Below, one piece after another: positions 33,496 through 43,599 of a stretch of 64,000 nucleotides of DNA; position 1 is the first letter of the stretch, and each line of letters begins with the position of its first letter. The notes beneath the pieces are model-generated. The model did not search any database. It worked only from the letters and a program-made list of their open reading frames with translations, and had not been told where the DNA came from. The stretch is from the NCBI GenBank assembly GCA_964448855.1, contig CAYUXI010000001.1, positions 1 through 64,000 of the forward strand. Direction: 5' to 3'. A program made the position numbers and the translations under genes. This stretch comes from QAMX01 sp964448855. Lineage in GTDB: Bacteria > Bacillota > Clostridia > Oscillospirales > QAMX01.

Positions 33496-34038
33496 ATGGA
33501 AACTTATAAAATCAATGTGGCCGGTGTCGAACGGGATTTGCCGATCGTGCCGATCAGTGACAAACTTTCAATTGCTGCCTTTGTAATTTTTGGCGATACC
33601 GATGTCGTAGAGCCCTGCGCCCGGGCTCTGGCGGAAAAGCTGCCGCCGGTGGATTATCTGTTGACAGCTGAGGCTAAGAGCATTCCGCTGATTTATGAAA
33701 TGGCGAAAGTGATGAAAATGCCGCGATACATCATCGCCCGCAAATCCGTCAAGGGCTATATGGCACACCCGATCATCACCCATGTCCATTCCATTACGAC
33801 GAAAAATGAACAGATCCTGTGCCTGGATGAAGACGATGTCAAACGGATTCACGGGAAACGGGTGGCGATTGTGGACGATGTCATTTCGACCGGCGCTTCG
33901 CTGGCTGCACTGGAACAGCTCATTACAGAAGCGGGCGGAGAAATCGTTGCACGGGCAGCCATTCTCTCGGAAGGCGACGCAAATGATCGCGAGGATATCA
34001 CGGTTCTGGGGCAAATTCCGCTCTTTTTCAAGGACTGA
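33496..34038 (+). CDS. Purine-type phosphoribosyltransferase (adenine PRT-like)
   Basis: The 180-residue cytosolic enzyme has the phosphoribosyl-diphosphate-binding loop VAIVDDVISTGASLAAL, the core of type I phosphoribosyltransferases, and an N-terminal VDYLLTAEAKSIPL typical of adenine/xanthine PRT relatives. It most likely salvages a purine base to the nucleotide, but the sequence around the base-binding hood is not close enough for me to choose adenine or xanthine. No purine riboswitch was found. ATG 33496 follows GGGAGGAG. It is a single-gene unit closed by a terminator. Confidence 0.82.
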   Translation: METYKINVAGVERDLPIVPISDKLSIAAFVIFGDTDVVEPCARALAEKLPPVDYLLTAEAKSIPLIYEMAKVMKMPRYIIARKSVKGYMAHPIITHVHSITTKNEQILCLDEDDVKRIHGKRVAIVDDVISTGASLAALEQLITEAGGEIVARAAILSEGDANDREDITVLGQIPLFFKD

Positions 34039-34063
34039 TCTGGATCGAAACCGGGTTCGTATC

Positions 34064-34104
34064 TTGCCCTCTGGAAGGCTCTCTTTCAGAGGGCAAAGCT
34101 TTTA
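34064..34104 (+). terminator. Terminator of the phosphoribosyltransferase gene
   Basis: A 10-bp stem (34064-34073 and 34087-34096, 13-nt loop) followed by AGCTTTT. Confidence 0.7.
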
Positions 34105-34121
34105 TACAGGAGGAAGTCTGA

Positions 34122-35837
34122 ATGATTCGCCGTTTTATAACGTATTACAAACCGCACCTCAAAATGTTTACCGCAGATATGATCTGCGCACTGCTGCTGG
34201 CCGGCTGCAATCTGCTCTTTCCGGTGATGACACGCGCCATGATGAACGACTACATCCCCAACCAAAATATCCGGATGCTGTTGATCATGGCCGGTATTCT
34301 GGTCGTCGCGTACATTCTGAAGAAGTTCCTGAACTACTTCATCCAGTATTACGGCCACATCGTCGGCGTGAAAATGCAGGGAGAAATGCGAAACGAAATG
34401 TTTGTCAAGCTGCAGGAGCTGCCGTTCTCGTTCTATGATAATCACAAAACCGGCTCCCTGATGTCCCGGATGATCGGCGACCTGTTTGATATTTCCGAGC
34501 TGGCTCACCATGGCCCGGAGGATCTCTTTATCTCCCTGATTCTTCTGGTCGGCTCCTTTATCGGGATGTCTGCCATGAACCTTTGGCTGACGCTGATCAT
34601 TTTCGCGTTTGTGCCGCTGCTGGTCTGGTTCTCTGCGATGAAACGGCTGAAAATGTCGGCCGCCTTCAAAAAATCGAGGGAAGAAGTGGCCGAGGTGAAC
34701 GCCACGCTCGAAAACAGCATTTCGGGTATCCGCGTATCCAAAGCCTTCTGCAACCGCGATTATGAAACGGCACGATTTGAAAAAAACAATCAGGCGTTTA
34801 TCGAATCCCGCTCCATGGCCTACCGCGCCATGGCAGAATTCCACTCCGGCAACACCCTGATCATTGACCTGCTGAACGTCGTTGTCATGGTCGCCGGTGG
34901 CCTGTTTACCTATTTCGGCAAAATCAGCGCGGGCGACTTTGTCGCATTCCTTTTGTATGTCAATGTGTTTTTGGATCCGATTCGCCGGTTGATCAACTTT
35001 GTGGAACAGTTCCAGAGCGCAATGAGCGGCTTTGAACGCTTCCTGGAGGTTGTGGATGCCCCGGTGGAACAGGAAGCCCCCAATGCGACCGTGCTGGAAA
35101 ATGTACAGGGTCAGATCCGGTTTGATGATGTCAGCTTCGCATATGATGAGCAGAAGCAGGTGCTGAGCCATATTTCGCTCGATATCCGTCCGGGGAGAAA
35201 GGTGGCACTGGTCGGCCCGTCTGGCGGCGGCAAAACGACGCTCTGCCATCTGCTGCCGCGGTTCTATGAGGTCATGGACGGCAGCATCTGCATCGACGGC
35301 CAGGATATTCGCCAGGTGACGTTTGCATCCCTCCGGAAAAGCATCGGCCTGGTGCAGCAGGACGTCTTCCTGTTCACCGGCACCATCTACGAGAACATTC
35401 TGTGCGGCCGAATCGATGCGACGCGTGAAGAGGTCTATGAAGCGGCCAAACAGGCCAATATTCACGAATTTATCCTGAATCTGCCGGATGGCTACGATAC
35501 CTTCATCGGCGAACGCGGCGTCAAACTGTCCGGCGGACAAAAGCAGCGCATCTCCATTGCCCGTGTTTTCCTGAAGAATCCGCCGATTCTGATTCTGGAT
35601 GAAGCCACCAGCGCATTGGACAACGTGACGGAGCTGGCGGTGCAGCAATCGCTGGACAGCCTGTGCAAAAACCGCACCACGCTGGTTGTCGCACACCGCC
35701 TCTCGACGGTTCGAAATGCCGACGAAATCATCGTTCTGACGGAAAACGGCGTGGAAGAACGCGGCACACATCCGGAGCTGATGGACAAAAACGGAATCTA
35801 TGCCATGCTGTACAATACACAATTTGCGCAGCTGTAA
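34122..35837 (+). CDS. ABC exporter half-transporter (permease-ATPase fusion)
   Basis: The 571-residue protein contains six membrane helices in the first ~310 residues and a C-terminal ATPase. Visible motifs are Walker A GPSGGGKTT, Q-loop LVQQDVFLFTGTI, signature KLSGGQKQRISIARVF and Walker B ILILDEATSALD with the catalytic Glu, then the His switch VAHRLST. It resembles MsbA/BmrA-type multidrug or lipid exporters that work as homodimers. No partner half-transporter is adjacent, which agrees with a homodimer. The ATG follows AGGAGGAAG. Cargo is unknown. Confidence 0.92.
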   Translation: MIRRFITYYKPHLKMFTADMICALLLAGCNLLFPVMTRAMMNDYIPNQNIRMLLIMAGILVVAYILKKFLNYFIQYYGHIVGVKMQGEMRNEMFVKLQELPFSFYDNHKTGSLMSRMIGDLFDISELAHHGPEDLFISLILLVGSFIGMSAMNLWLTLIIFAFVPLLVWFSAMKRLKMSAAFKKSREEVAEVNATLENSISGIRVSKAFCNRDYETARFEKNNQAFIESRSMAYRAMAEFHSGNTLIIDLLNVVVMVAGGLFTYFGKISAGDFVAFLLYVNVFLDPIRRLINFVEQFQSAMSGFERFLEVVDAPVEQEAPNATVLENVQGQIRFDDVSFAYDEQKQVLSHISLDIRPGRKVALVGPSGGGKTTLCHLLPRFYEVMDGSICIDGQDIRQVTFASLRKSIGLVQQDVFLFTGTIYENILCGRIDATREEVYEAAKQANIHEFILNLPDGYDTFIGERGVKLSGGQKQRISIARVFLKNPPILILDEATSALDNVTELAVQQSLDSLCKNRTTLVVAHRLSTVRNADEIIVLTENGVEERGTHPELMDKNGIYAMLYNTQFAQL

Positions 35838-35938
35838 CACGTTAGCACTTTAGTATGATAAATTGAATAAACCAAAACCGCTGATTTTTATATCCTATGT
35901 TGAAAATGACAAAATTGTCCGGAACTTGCAGGAAAAGA

Positions 35939-35967
35939 TTGAAATCGACGGAGAATTGGAGTATAAT
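35939..35967 (+). promoter_or_regulatory. gdhA promoter
   Basis: TTGAAA (35939-35944), 17-bp spacer, TATAAT (35962-35967). Confidence 0.82.
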
Positions 35968-36018
35968 ACATCACAGGAAACAGGCTTTTAGCCTTACGAA
36001 AGGAAGAACATCCATACC

Positions 36019-37368
36019 ATGGCGATCACTAATGCATATTTGAAAGGTGTTTACGAAACAGTCGAGAAGCGGAACGCCGGAGAAAAAGAGTTTCTTCAGG
36101 CCGTCTATGAAGTTCTGGAATCGCTGCAGCCAATTGCTGAAAAGCGTCAGGATCTGATTGACGCAGGCGTGTTCGAACGGATTGTCGAGCCGGAACGTTT
36201 CATCATGTTCCGTGTCAGCTGGGTCGATGACCAGGGCAAGGTTCAGGTCAACCGCGGCTACCGCGTCCAGTTCAATTCGGCGATCGGCCCGTACAAGGGC
36301 GGTATCCGTCTGCATCCGAGCGTTTGTGCTTCCGTTATTAAATTCCTTGGTTTTGAACAGATCTTCAAGAACAGCCTGACCGGCCTGCCCATGGGCGGCG
36401 GCAAGGGCGGCTCTGATTTTGACCCGAAAGGGAAGAGCGACGGCGAAATCATGCGTTTCTGCCAGTCCTTTATGACGGAGCTTTCCAAACACATCGGCGC
36501 AGATACAGACGTTCCGGCCGGCGATATCGGTGTCGGTGCGCGTGAAATCGGCTATATGTTTGGCCAGTATAAACGCCTGCGCAATGAGTTCACAGGCGTC
36601 CTGACCGGCAAATCTCTGTATTCCGGCGGCTCTCTGGCCAGAACGGAAGCAACCGGCTATGGCCTCTGCTACTTCACCAATGAAATGCTTGCAAAAGCGG
36701 GCGACAGCTTCCAGGGCAAACGCGTCGTCATTTCGGGCTCCGGCAACGTCGCAATCTACGCCAACCAGAAGGCCACTCAGCTGGGCGCAAAGGTCATCGC
36801 CATGAGTGACTCCAACGGCTATATTGTCGATGAAAACGGCATCAATCTGGACGTCGTCAAGCAGATCAAGGAAGTCGAACGCGCCAGAATTTCCGAGTAC
36901 GCCAAACGCGTTCCGGGCTCTGTTTATACCGTCGGCTGCAAGGGTATCTGGACGGTTCCGTGCGATATCGCACTGCCGTGCGCCACGCAGAATGAACTCG
37001 ATCTCGAAGGCGCCAAAGCGCTGGTGAGCAATGGCTGCCAGTATGTGGCAGAAGGCGCCAATATGCCGTCTACGCCGGAAGCAATTGCCTACTTCCAGGA
37101 ACAGGGCATCCCGTTCGGCCCGGCCAAAGCGGCCAATGCGGGCGGTGTTGCAACCTCCGGTCTGGAAATGAGCCAGAACAGCCTGCGCCTTTCCTGGACC
37201 TTCGACGAAGTGGACGAGCGCCTGCACGGCATCATGAAGAACATCTACAAGAACGCTTACGCAGCCAGCATCGAATGCGGCTGTGAAGGCAACTTGGTTG
37301 TCGGTGCAAACGTTGCCGGCTTCCTCAAGGTCGCTGAAGCCATGAAGTGGCAGGGCATTGCGTACTAA
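36019..37368 (+). CDS. gdhA: Glutamate dehydrogenase
   Basis: GdhA interconverts 2-oxoglutarate plus ammonium and glutamate. The 449-residue length is that of the hexameric small-subunit enzymes. Signatures include YKGGIRLHPSV, the catalytic-lysine region PMGGGKGGSDFDPKGKSD, GVGAREIGYMFGQYK and the Rossmann motif VVISGSGNVAIYANQK. The sequence pattern is that of the NADP-type assimilatory group, but coenzyme choice cannot be proved by eye. It has its own promoter and ends in a strong terminator shared with tyrS. Confidence 0.96.
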   Translation: MAITNAYLKGVYETVEKRNAGEKEFLQAVYEVLESLQPIAEKRQDLIDAGVFERIVEPERFIMFRVSWVDDQGKVQVNRGYRVQFNSAIGPYKGGIRLHPSVCASVIKFLGFEQIFKNSLTGLPMGGGKGGSDFDPKGKSDGEIMRFCQSFMTELSKHIGADTDVPAGDIGVGAREIGYMFGQYKRLRNEFTGVLTGKSLYSGGSLARTEATGYGLCYFTNEMLAKAGDSFQGKRVVISGSGNVAIYANQKATQLGAKVIAMSDSNGYIVDENGINLDVVKQIKEVERARISEYAKRVPGSVYTVGCKGIWTVPCDIALPCATQNELDLEGAKALVSNGCQYVAEGANMPSTPEAIAYFQEQGIPFGPAKAANAGGVATSGLEMSQNSLRLSWTFDEVDERLHGIMKNIYKNAYAASIECGCEGNLVVGANVAGFLKVAEAMKWQGIAY

Positions 37369-37398
37369 GCACCCGGTTCCATCCATCTGAATCAACTG

Positions 37399-37436
37399 AA
37401 AACGGCGGTTCTGTTCGAAACAGAACCGCCGTTTTT
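37399..37436. terminator. Bidirectional terminator between gdhA and tyrS
   Basis: A perfect 17-bp stem (37399-37415 and 37419-37435) with a 3-nt loop. A- and T-runs flank both sides so it can serve both convergent genes. Confidence 0.9.
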
Positions 37437-37449
37437 GATATGTTTTCGA

Positions 37450-38673
37450 TTACATCTGAACCCGGTGGTAGATCTTTTTGCCCTTACGGAGAACCAGACC
37501 GTCACCGCCAAGCTCCTGACTGGACCAGCGCGCTGCGATGTCGGATACCTTTTCGCCATCGACCAGAACGCCGCCCTGCTGCACGAGCCGCCGTGCCTCG
37601 CCCTTGGAGGCGGCCAACCCACACTTGACAAACAGCGTCAAAATGTCGATGGAGCCATCCGTCAGGTCTTCCGCAGAAAGCTGCGTACACGGCATATTTT
37701 CAGCCTGACCGCTGCCGCTGAACAGCCCACGCGCCGTCTGCTGCGCCTTTTCGGCCTCTGCCTCGCCGTGAACCATTTTGGTCAGCTCGTATGCCAGAAT
37801 TTCCTTCGCACGGTTCAAATCGCTGCCCTGCCAATGATCCATTTCGTCAATCTGCTCAAGCGGCAGGAAGGTGAGCATCCGGATGCACTTCAAAACATCC
37901 GCATCACCGACGTTGCGCCAATACTGATAAAAATCGAACGGACTGGTCTTGTTCGGGTCGAGCCATACCGCGTTACCGGCGGTTTTGCCCATTTTGTGAC
38001 CCTGCGAGTCGGTCAGCAGCGTGATGGTCATGGCGCTGGCATCCTTGCCGAGCTTCCGACGAATCAGCTCGGTTCCGCCGAGCATATTGGACCATTGATC
38101 GTCGCCGCCGAACTGCATATTGCAGCCGTAATGCTGGAAGAGATAATAGAAGTCGTAGGACTGCATGATCATGTAGTTGAATTCCAGGAAGGACAGTCCT
38201 TTTTCCATGCGCTGCCGATAGCACTCAGCGCGCAGCATATTATTGACGGAGAAACAGGCGCCAACATCGCGCAGAAGGTCAATGTAGTTGAGGTTCAAAA
38301 GCCAGTCTGCATTGTTGAGCATCATGGCTTTCCCTTCGCCAAAGTCGATAAACCGTTCCATCTGCCGCTTGAAGCACTCGGCGTTGTGATCGATATCCTC
38401 TTTGGTCAGCATCTTGCGCATATCAGTTCGGCCGGACGGGTCGCCGATCATGGTTGTGCCGCCGCCGATCAGGGCAATCGGCTTGTTCCCGGCCATCTGC
38501 AGCCGCTTCATCAACGTCAACGCCATAAAATGCCCGGCAGTCAGACTATCCGCAGTGCAGTCGAAACCGATATAGAAGGTCGCCTTGCCGTTGTTGATCA
38601 TCTCACGGATATGGGCTTCATCCGTTACCTGAGCAATTAAACCGCGGGCTTGCAGTTCTTCATACAGGTTCAT
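37450..38673 (-). CDS. tyrS: Tyrosyl-tRNA synthetase
   Basis: TyrS charges tRNA-Tyr. The 407-residue class I enzyme shows YIGFDCTADSLTAGHFM (the HIGH-equivalent region), QSYDFYYLFQHYGCNMQFGGDDQWSN for tyrosine and tRNA recognition, and a KMSKS-equivalent KMGKTAGNAVWLD. An S4-like RNA-binding domain (ASKGEARRLVQQGGVLVDGEKV) closes the protein. ATG 38673 follows AAGGAAG. The frame can be extended to 38883 but that part is the T-box leader, so the longer start is rejected. Confidence 0.97.
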   Translation of the reverse strand: MNLYEELQARGLIAQVTDEAHIREMINNGKATFYIGFDCTADSLTAGHFMALTLMKRLQMAGNKPIALIGGGTTMIGDPSGRTDMRKMLTKEDIDHNAECFKRQMERFIDFGEGKAMMLNNADWLLNLNYIDLLRDVGACFSVNNMLRAECYRQRMEKGLSFLEFNYMIMQSYDFYYLFQHYGCNMQFGGDDQWSNMLGGTELIRRKLGKDASAMTITLLTDSQGHKMGKTAGNAVWLDPNKTSPFDFYQYWRNVGDADVLKCIRMLTFLPLEQIDEMDHWQGSDLNRAKEILAYELTKMVHGEAEAEKAQQTARGLFSGSGQAENMPCTQLSAEDLTDGSIDILTLFVKCGLAASKGEARRLVQQGGVLVDGEKVSDIAARWSSQELGGDGLVLRKGKKIYHRVQM

Positions 38674-38708
38674 GTTTTGTATGCTTCCTTTCTTCTCCGG
38701 GAGGGTAC

Positions 38709-38968
38709 AAAAATACCCTCCGCAATGTGATTTGCAGAGGGCGACCCAAAAGACCGCGGTACCACCTCTTTCACAGCCCGACGAATCGGACTGCCTCCTA
38801 GCATTTAACGCATTGCAAACGGCACGGCCTACTGAACGGGGGAGACCCCGGTGTTCAACCGGCAGCTCAAGGATGTATTTCACGGCTCCCTGACGTCAGC
38901 CTTTCACCAGACGGCTGCTCTCTGTGCGCACGAAAACCGATACTTCTTCCTGTCTCAGCTTTTGAATA
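38709..38968 (-). promoter_or_regulatory. Tyrosine T-box leader of tyrS
   Basis: On the minus strand the leader has the GAGAG stem I motif, a Tyr specifier TAC at 38877-38875 within GAAATACATCC, the T-box AGGTGGTACCGCGG around 38767-38754, and a terminator (38741-38732 paired with 38725-38716, one G-U) followed by a T run at 38713-38709. It couples tyrS transcription to uncharged tRNA-Tyr. Confidence 0.94.
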
Positions 38969-38973
38969 GCCTT

Positions 38974-39001
38974 ATTATATCAAATATTTCTGTTTTGTCA
39001 A
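38974..39001 (-). promoter_or_regulatory. tyrS promoter
   Basis: TTGACA (39001-38996) and TATAAT (38979-38974) with a 16-bp spacer on the minus strand. Confidence 0.85.
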
Positions 39002-39135
39002 CCCCCTGAACCGAAAAAAACTGAATCCTTCCATCGAACGGCGAAAAGCAGAACCCGTAGAAAACAAGCGCAGAAGGACGGGTGTTCCAGGAGAGCATAT
39101 CACCTGCAAATGGAAGCCATTCCTGTCGAATTCGC

Positions 39136-39164
39136 TTGATTGCAGCCGCTTTTTCTGGTATAAT
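39136..39164 (+). promoter_or_regulatory. recJ operon promoter
   Basis: TTGATT (39136-39141), 17-bp spacer, TATAAT (39159-39164). Nothing else was recognised between the divergent tyrS promoter and this one. Confidence 0.8.
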
Positions 39165-39223
39165 ATAAAAGACTAACCGAGAAGAACGAATCGTACCCGA
39201 TTAAAGGAGCAGAAATCAAAAAC

Positions 39224-41287
39224 ATGGCGCTGAAGACATGGAAAATCAAAGAAGCTGAACGGCCAATCGATGCAGAAATGGCGCGAAAATGGTCCCTGAC
39301 GCCGTTGCTGCGCAAATGTCTGGAAGCGCGGAACTGGACAAACGATGAGCAGCTGGAAGCGCTCTTTTCCGGGACAACGGTCTTTCACGATCCGTTTCTC
39401 TTTCACGATATGCAGGCTGCGGTGACGCGCATCCACCGTGCCATTCAACAACACGAACGCATCACCGTCTATGGCGACTATGACGTGGACGGTGTCACCT
39501 CCTCCTACCTGCTGTCTACGGAGCTGACCCGACAGGGGGCCACCTGTGACGTCTACATTCCGGAACGGAACGGCGAGGGGTACGGCCTGAATGCGGAGGC
39601 AATCGGCAAGATTGCGGAACGCGGGACCACTTTGCTGATCACGGTGGATTGCGGTGTGACCGCGGTGGAAGAAGTCCGTCTTGCATACGAACGCGGTATG
39701 CAGGTCATCATCACCGATCACCATGAACCGTCCGACGCTTTGCCGGTCTGCGAAGCGCTCCTGAACCCCAAATGCGCCGACTGCGGGTATCCGTTTGCCG
39801 GACTGGCCGGTGTCGGCGTCGCACTGAAGCTCGCCTCTGCTCTGCGCGGAGACGGAGCCGATTCGCTCGATGCATATGGAGACCTGGTCACATTGGGTAC
39901 CATTGCTGACGTCGTCCCCCTGACGGATGAAAACCGTTCCATTGTTTCCCGAGGTCTGGAAAGCATCCTGTATACCACCAACAAGGGCCTTGCTGCCCTG
40001 AACCGCGCCGCTGCATTCTGCGACGCCGCTCACAGCGCGGAGGATGTCGCGTTTAAGCTGGCACCCAAAATGAATGCAGCCGGTCGAATGCGCAGCGCAC
40101 ATGAGGCGTTCAAACTGCTGCAAAGCCGCACTGCCGATGAAGCGGAAAGCCGTGCGGCCTATCTGTCCATCCTGAATACAGAACGACAGGACGAGGAAAA
40201 GCGGATTTCTCAGGAAGCCGAATCCATGATCAATCCGAGACGCCTGACGACATCCCGCGCCATTTGCCTGCTGGGGGACACCTGGAAGCACGGGATTATC
40301 GGCATTTCCGCAGCCAAACTGGCCGAACGGTATCATGTCCCGACGGTTCTGTTTGCGCCGGATGGCGAGCTGATTCGCGGCTCTGCCCGCGGCGTCGAAG
40401 GCTTTGACCTGTTCACGGCGATGAATCGCGCTGTGGAAGGGCTGAATGGTCGGTGTGGCGGCCATACCATGGCTGCCGGTGTGACGCTTCCGCTCAACGC
40501 ATTTGACGAATTTCGCCGCCGCTTCGAATTCATTTGCCAGCATGACCCGGCGCTGTCCGCAGAAACGTCGGTTGTCTGGGTGGACTGTGAGGTTCAGCCG
40601 GAAGAATTGACCGAAGAGAGCATCGCATCGCTTGCACGCCTGGAACCGTTTGGCGCGGGGAATGAACGCCCGCAGCTCTGCCTGCGCAATGCCCGCATCG
40701 AAGAAATGATCCCGATCGGCGGCGGCAAGCACCTGAAAATGACGGTCAGTGCCGGTGGAAAACGCTGGAATCTGCTGGCGTTTCGCCAACAGCGCGATCG
40801 CTTCCCGCATCGCCGCGGGGATGTGGTCGATCTGGTCTTTACGGCCTCCTTGGAGTCCTATCGGGGCGCAGCGACCGTCAAACTGATCTTGACCGATGTG
40901 CAGCCGTGTGCAGCTGTCCGCGAAAAAGAGGCGGACGCGGTGCAGCGCTTCCAGACCTTGAAGGCCGGTGGCACGGCCGCAGGGACGTTTCCGGATCGCC
41001 GCACACTCGGACAGATCTGGCGGCGGCTCGTGGAGCTGGCTCCGGGCGGGTCACTGACCCCGGCGCAGCTGGCTGCCGGTATCCAGACGGGCTCGAATGA
41101 TGCCATGGACGTGCTCACAGCCATCGAAGCCTTTGAAGAGGCTGGCCTGATCGAGTGCATTTCATTTGGCGCCATCGACTATCAGAGTGATCTTTTTATT
41201 CGCCTTTGCGCAGAACCGCATCAAAAAGCGGATTTGCAGGCGACCCCAATTTATGCGAGACTTGCAGCCGGAGGTGGGCAGGCATGA
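39224..41287 (+). CDS. recJ: Single-stranded-DNA-specific exonuclease RecJ
   Basis: RecJ degrades single-stranded DNA 5' to 3' in recombination and mismatch repair. The 687-residue protein has the DHH phosphoesterase motifs VYGDYDVDGVTSS, VDCGVTA, ITDHHEP and the DHHA1 motif GRCGGHTMAAGV. It is longer than E. coli RecJ, with a C-terminal extension after the OB-like region (FTASLESYRGAATVKLILTDVQP) that is common in Firmicutes RecJ. Its stop overlaps the rel start as ATGA. Confidence 0.94.
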   Translation: MALKTWKIKEAERPIDAEMARKWSLTPLLRKCLEARNWTNDEQLEALFSGTTVFHDPFLFHDMQAAVTRIHRAIQQHERITVYGDYDVDGVTSSYLLSTELTRQGATCDVYIPERNGEGYGLNAEAIGKIAERGTTLLITVDCGVTAVEEVRLAYERGMQVIITDHHEPSDALPVCEALLNPKCADCGYPFAGLAGVGVALKLASALRGDGADSLDAYGDLVTLGTIADVVPLTDENRSIVSRGLESILYTTNKGLAALNRAAAFCDAAHSAEDVAFKLAPKMNAAGRMRSAHEAFKLLQSRTADEAESRAAYLSILNTERQDEEKRISQEAESMINPRRLTTSRAICLLGDTWKHGIIGISAAKLAERYHVPTVLFAPDGELIRGSARGVEGFDLFTAMNRAVEGLNGRCGGHTMAAGVTLPLNAFDEFRRRFEFICQHDPALSAETSVVWVDCEVQPEELTEESIASLARLEPFGAGNERPQLCLRNARIEEMIPIGGGKHLKMTVSAGGKRWNLLAFRQQRDRFPHRRGDVVDLVFTASLESYRGAATVKLILTDVQPCAAVREKEADAVQRFQTLKAGGTAAGTFPDRRTLGQIWRRLVELAPGGSLTPAQLAAGIQTGSNDAMDVLTAIEAFEEAGLIECISFGAIDYQSDLFIRLCAEPHQKADLQATPIYARLAAGGGQA

Positions 41288-43575
41288 CGAATTATCCAGA
41301 AGAATATAGGCCGACGGAACAGACACAGACGGAACCAGCTGTACCGATGCCGCCTGTCTGCAAAGCGGAGGAACAGACTAATGAGGAGCGGGCGGAACGC
41401 CTGATCCAGAAATATGCCAAATATGGCCGCATCAGTGAATTGCCCCGCATCCGGGAAGCCTTTCACTTTGCGGACGAAGCGCATCGCAATCAGTTCCGCG
41501 CCAGCGGCGAACCGTATATCTCTCATCCGCTTGCTGTCGCAGAAATCGTCAGCGATATGGAGCTGGATGCCGATTCGGTGATTGCCGCACTCCTGCACGA
41601 TACCGTCGAAGATACCGATGTCACCTACGACGATGTCAAAGCGCGTTTCGGCGAGACTGTGGCCGATATCGTCGATGGCCTGACCAAACTGGAGAGAATC
41701 CCCTATACGTCGAAAGCGGAACAGGAAATGGAAAATCTCCGGAAAATGCTCATGGCCATGGCACGGGATATCCGCGTCATCCTGATCAAGCTGGCAGACC
41801 GGCTGCACAATGTCCGAACGCTGAGTGCGCGCCCGGAGAAAAAACGCCGCGAGGTCGCGCTGGAAACCATGGATGTTTACAGCCCCATCGCCCACCGGCT
41901 TGGTATCACCAAGGTCAAGTGGGAGCTGGAAGACCTGTCGCTGCAATACCTGGATCCGATCGGCTACAACGAAATTGTGACGGCACTCGAACATACGAGC
42001 GAAATGCGCGAAGACCTGATCAGTACCATCAAAGCTCAAATGCAGCACTATTTTTCGGAGCAGGGACTGGAAAACGTCTATATCGAAGGTCGCGTCAAGC
42101 ATATATACAGCATTTACCGCAAAATGTTTATGCAGAACAAAACGCTGGATGAGGTCTACGACCTCTATGCCGTCCGCGTCATTGTCGATACGAAGGAAGA
42201 ATGCTATAACATCCTCGGTCTGATTCACGAAATGTACAAGCCGATTCCGGGACGCTTCAAGGACTATATCAGTACCCCGAAGCCGAATATGTATCAGTCG
42301 TTGCACACCACCCTGATTGGCCGCCGGGGGATTCCGTTTGAGGTGCAGATTCGCACCTGGGAAATGCACCACATTGCCGAATACGGCGTAGCAGCACACT
42401 GGAAATACAAGCAGGGTCTTTCAACCACCGATGAGGATTACAATAACAAGCTCGGCTGGATTCGCCAGATGCTGGAAACACAGCAGGATACGGACGCGGA
42501 GGACTTCATCTCCACCTTCAAAATCGATATGTTCGCCGATGAGGTGTATGTGTTTACCCCCAAGGGCGATGTCATCAGCCTGCCCGCCGGTGCCACGCTG
42601 ATCGATTTTGCATACGCCATTCACTCCGAGGTCGGCAATCATATGATCGGCGGGAAAATCAACAACCGCATTGTCCCGATTGATACCAAACCGCAGAATG
42701 GCGATATCGTCGAAGTCCTGACCTCCAAAGCTTCACGCGGCCCATCCAGAGACTGGCTGAAAATCGCCAGAACGAGTGGTGCGCGCTCCAAAATCAAACA
42801 GTGGTATAAGCGGGAACGCAGGGATGAAAACGTCGAACAGGGTCTGGAAAGCCTGGAACGCGAGCTGAAACGCCATGGCCTGCTGATTGAGGAAATCAAA
42901 CAGAGCGAGGCACTGCTGGCTGCGTTGAAAAAGCTCTCCTTTAACTCCTTTGACGACCTGTGCGCCGGTATCGGCTACGGCGGCATCACGGCACTGCGTG
43001 CGGCCAACCGCATCAAAGAGGAAGTGGCCCGCGTCCCGCAATCGGCTGCTGCGGAGCAGAACGGCCTGCAGCTCGGAACACTGCCGGAGGTTCGTCGCTC
43101 CGAAAGCGGCGTCATCGTGGAGGGCGTGGATTCCTGCCTGGTCAAATTTGCACATTGCTGCACGCCGGTTCCGGGCGATTCGATCATTGGCTTCGTTACG
43201 CGTGGCTATGGCGTTTCGGTTCACTGTGCGGACTGCGTCAATGTGCAGTCGCTGGAAGCGGCCGAGCATACGGCCAACCGCTTTGTGCCCGTCTCCTGGG
43301 CGGATGTAATCGAAGGTGAATTTGTCGCACAAATCGATATTTGCGGCCATGATCGCGTCGCGTTGATCGCAGACGTGACAACGATGCTGGCCAATATGCA
43401 CATCATGATTCACAGCCTGCAGGCCAAACAGCTGCCCGGCGGAATGCACCTCCTGACCTTGGGCCTGGGCGTCGGCAGCAAGGAATATCTGGAATCCGTC
43501 TGCCTGAAGCTGAAACGAATCAAGGGCGTGGACACCATCAACCGGTGTGGCCATGTGCATGGCGAAATTGTATAA
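41284..43575 (+). CDS. rel: Bifunctional (p)ppGpp synthetase/hydrolase
   Basis: This 763-residue Rel/SpoT homologue makes and degrades the stringent-response alarmone. The hydrolase HD domain shows HPLAVAEIV, ALLHDTVEDTD and KLADRLHNVRTL, so hydrolase activity is probably intact. The synthetase region includes GRVKHIYSIYRKM and YISTPKPNMYQSLHT, followed by a TGS domain (VYVFTPKGDVISLPAGATLIDFAY), a zinc-finger-type HCCTPVPGD region and a C-terminal ACT domain. ATG 41284 overlaps the recJ stop, and GGAGGTGG lies upstream; an upstream frame start at 41206 lies inside recJ. Confidence 0.96.
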   Translation: MTNYPEEYRPTEQTQTEPAVPMPPVCKAEEQTNEERAERLIQKYAKYGRISELPRIREAFHFADEAHRNQFRASGEPYISHPLAVAEIVSDMELDADSVIAALLHDTVEDTDVTYDDVKARFGETVADIVDGLTKLERIPYTSKAEQEMENLRKMLMAMARDIRVILIKLADRLHNVRTLSARPEKKRREVALETMDVYSPIAHRLGITKVKWELEDLSLQYLDPIGYNEIVTALEHTSEMREDLISTIKAQMQHYFSEQGLENVYIEGRVKHIYSIYRKMFMQNKTLDEVYDLYAVRVIVDTKEECYNILGLIHEMYKPIPGRFKDYISTPKPNMYQSLHTTLIGRRGIPFEVQIRTWEMHHIAEYGVAAHWKYKQGLSTTDEDYNNKLGWIRQMLETQQDTDAEDFISTFKIDMFADEVYVFTPKGDVISLPAGATLIDFAYAIHSEVGNHMIGGKINNRIVPIDTKPQNGDIVEVLTSKASRGPSRDWLKIARTSGARSKIKQWYKRERRDENVEQGLESLERELKRHGLLIEEIKQSEALLAALKKLSFNSFDDLCAGIGYGGITALRAANRIKEEVARVPQSAAAEQNGLQLGTLPEVRRSESGVIVEGVDSCLVKFAHCCTPVPGDSIIGFVTRGYGVSVHCADCVNVQSLEAAEHTANRFVPVSWADVIEGEFVAQIDICGHDRVALIADVTTMLANMHIMIHSLQAKQLPGGMHLLTLGLGVGSKEYLESVCLKLKRIKGVDTINRCGHVHGEIV

Positions 43576-43599
43576 TGAGTGAATCTGGAGGTTCAGACT

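Noticed and set aside
38674..38883. N-terminal extension of TyrS.
   Set aside because: The open frame there is the T-box leader; AAGGAAG and the family N terminus support ATG 38673.
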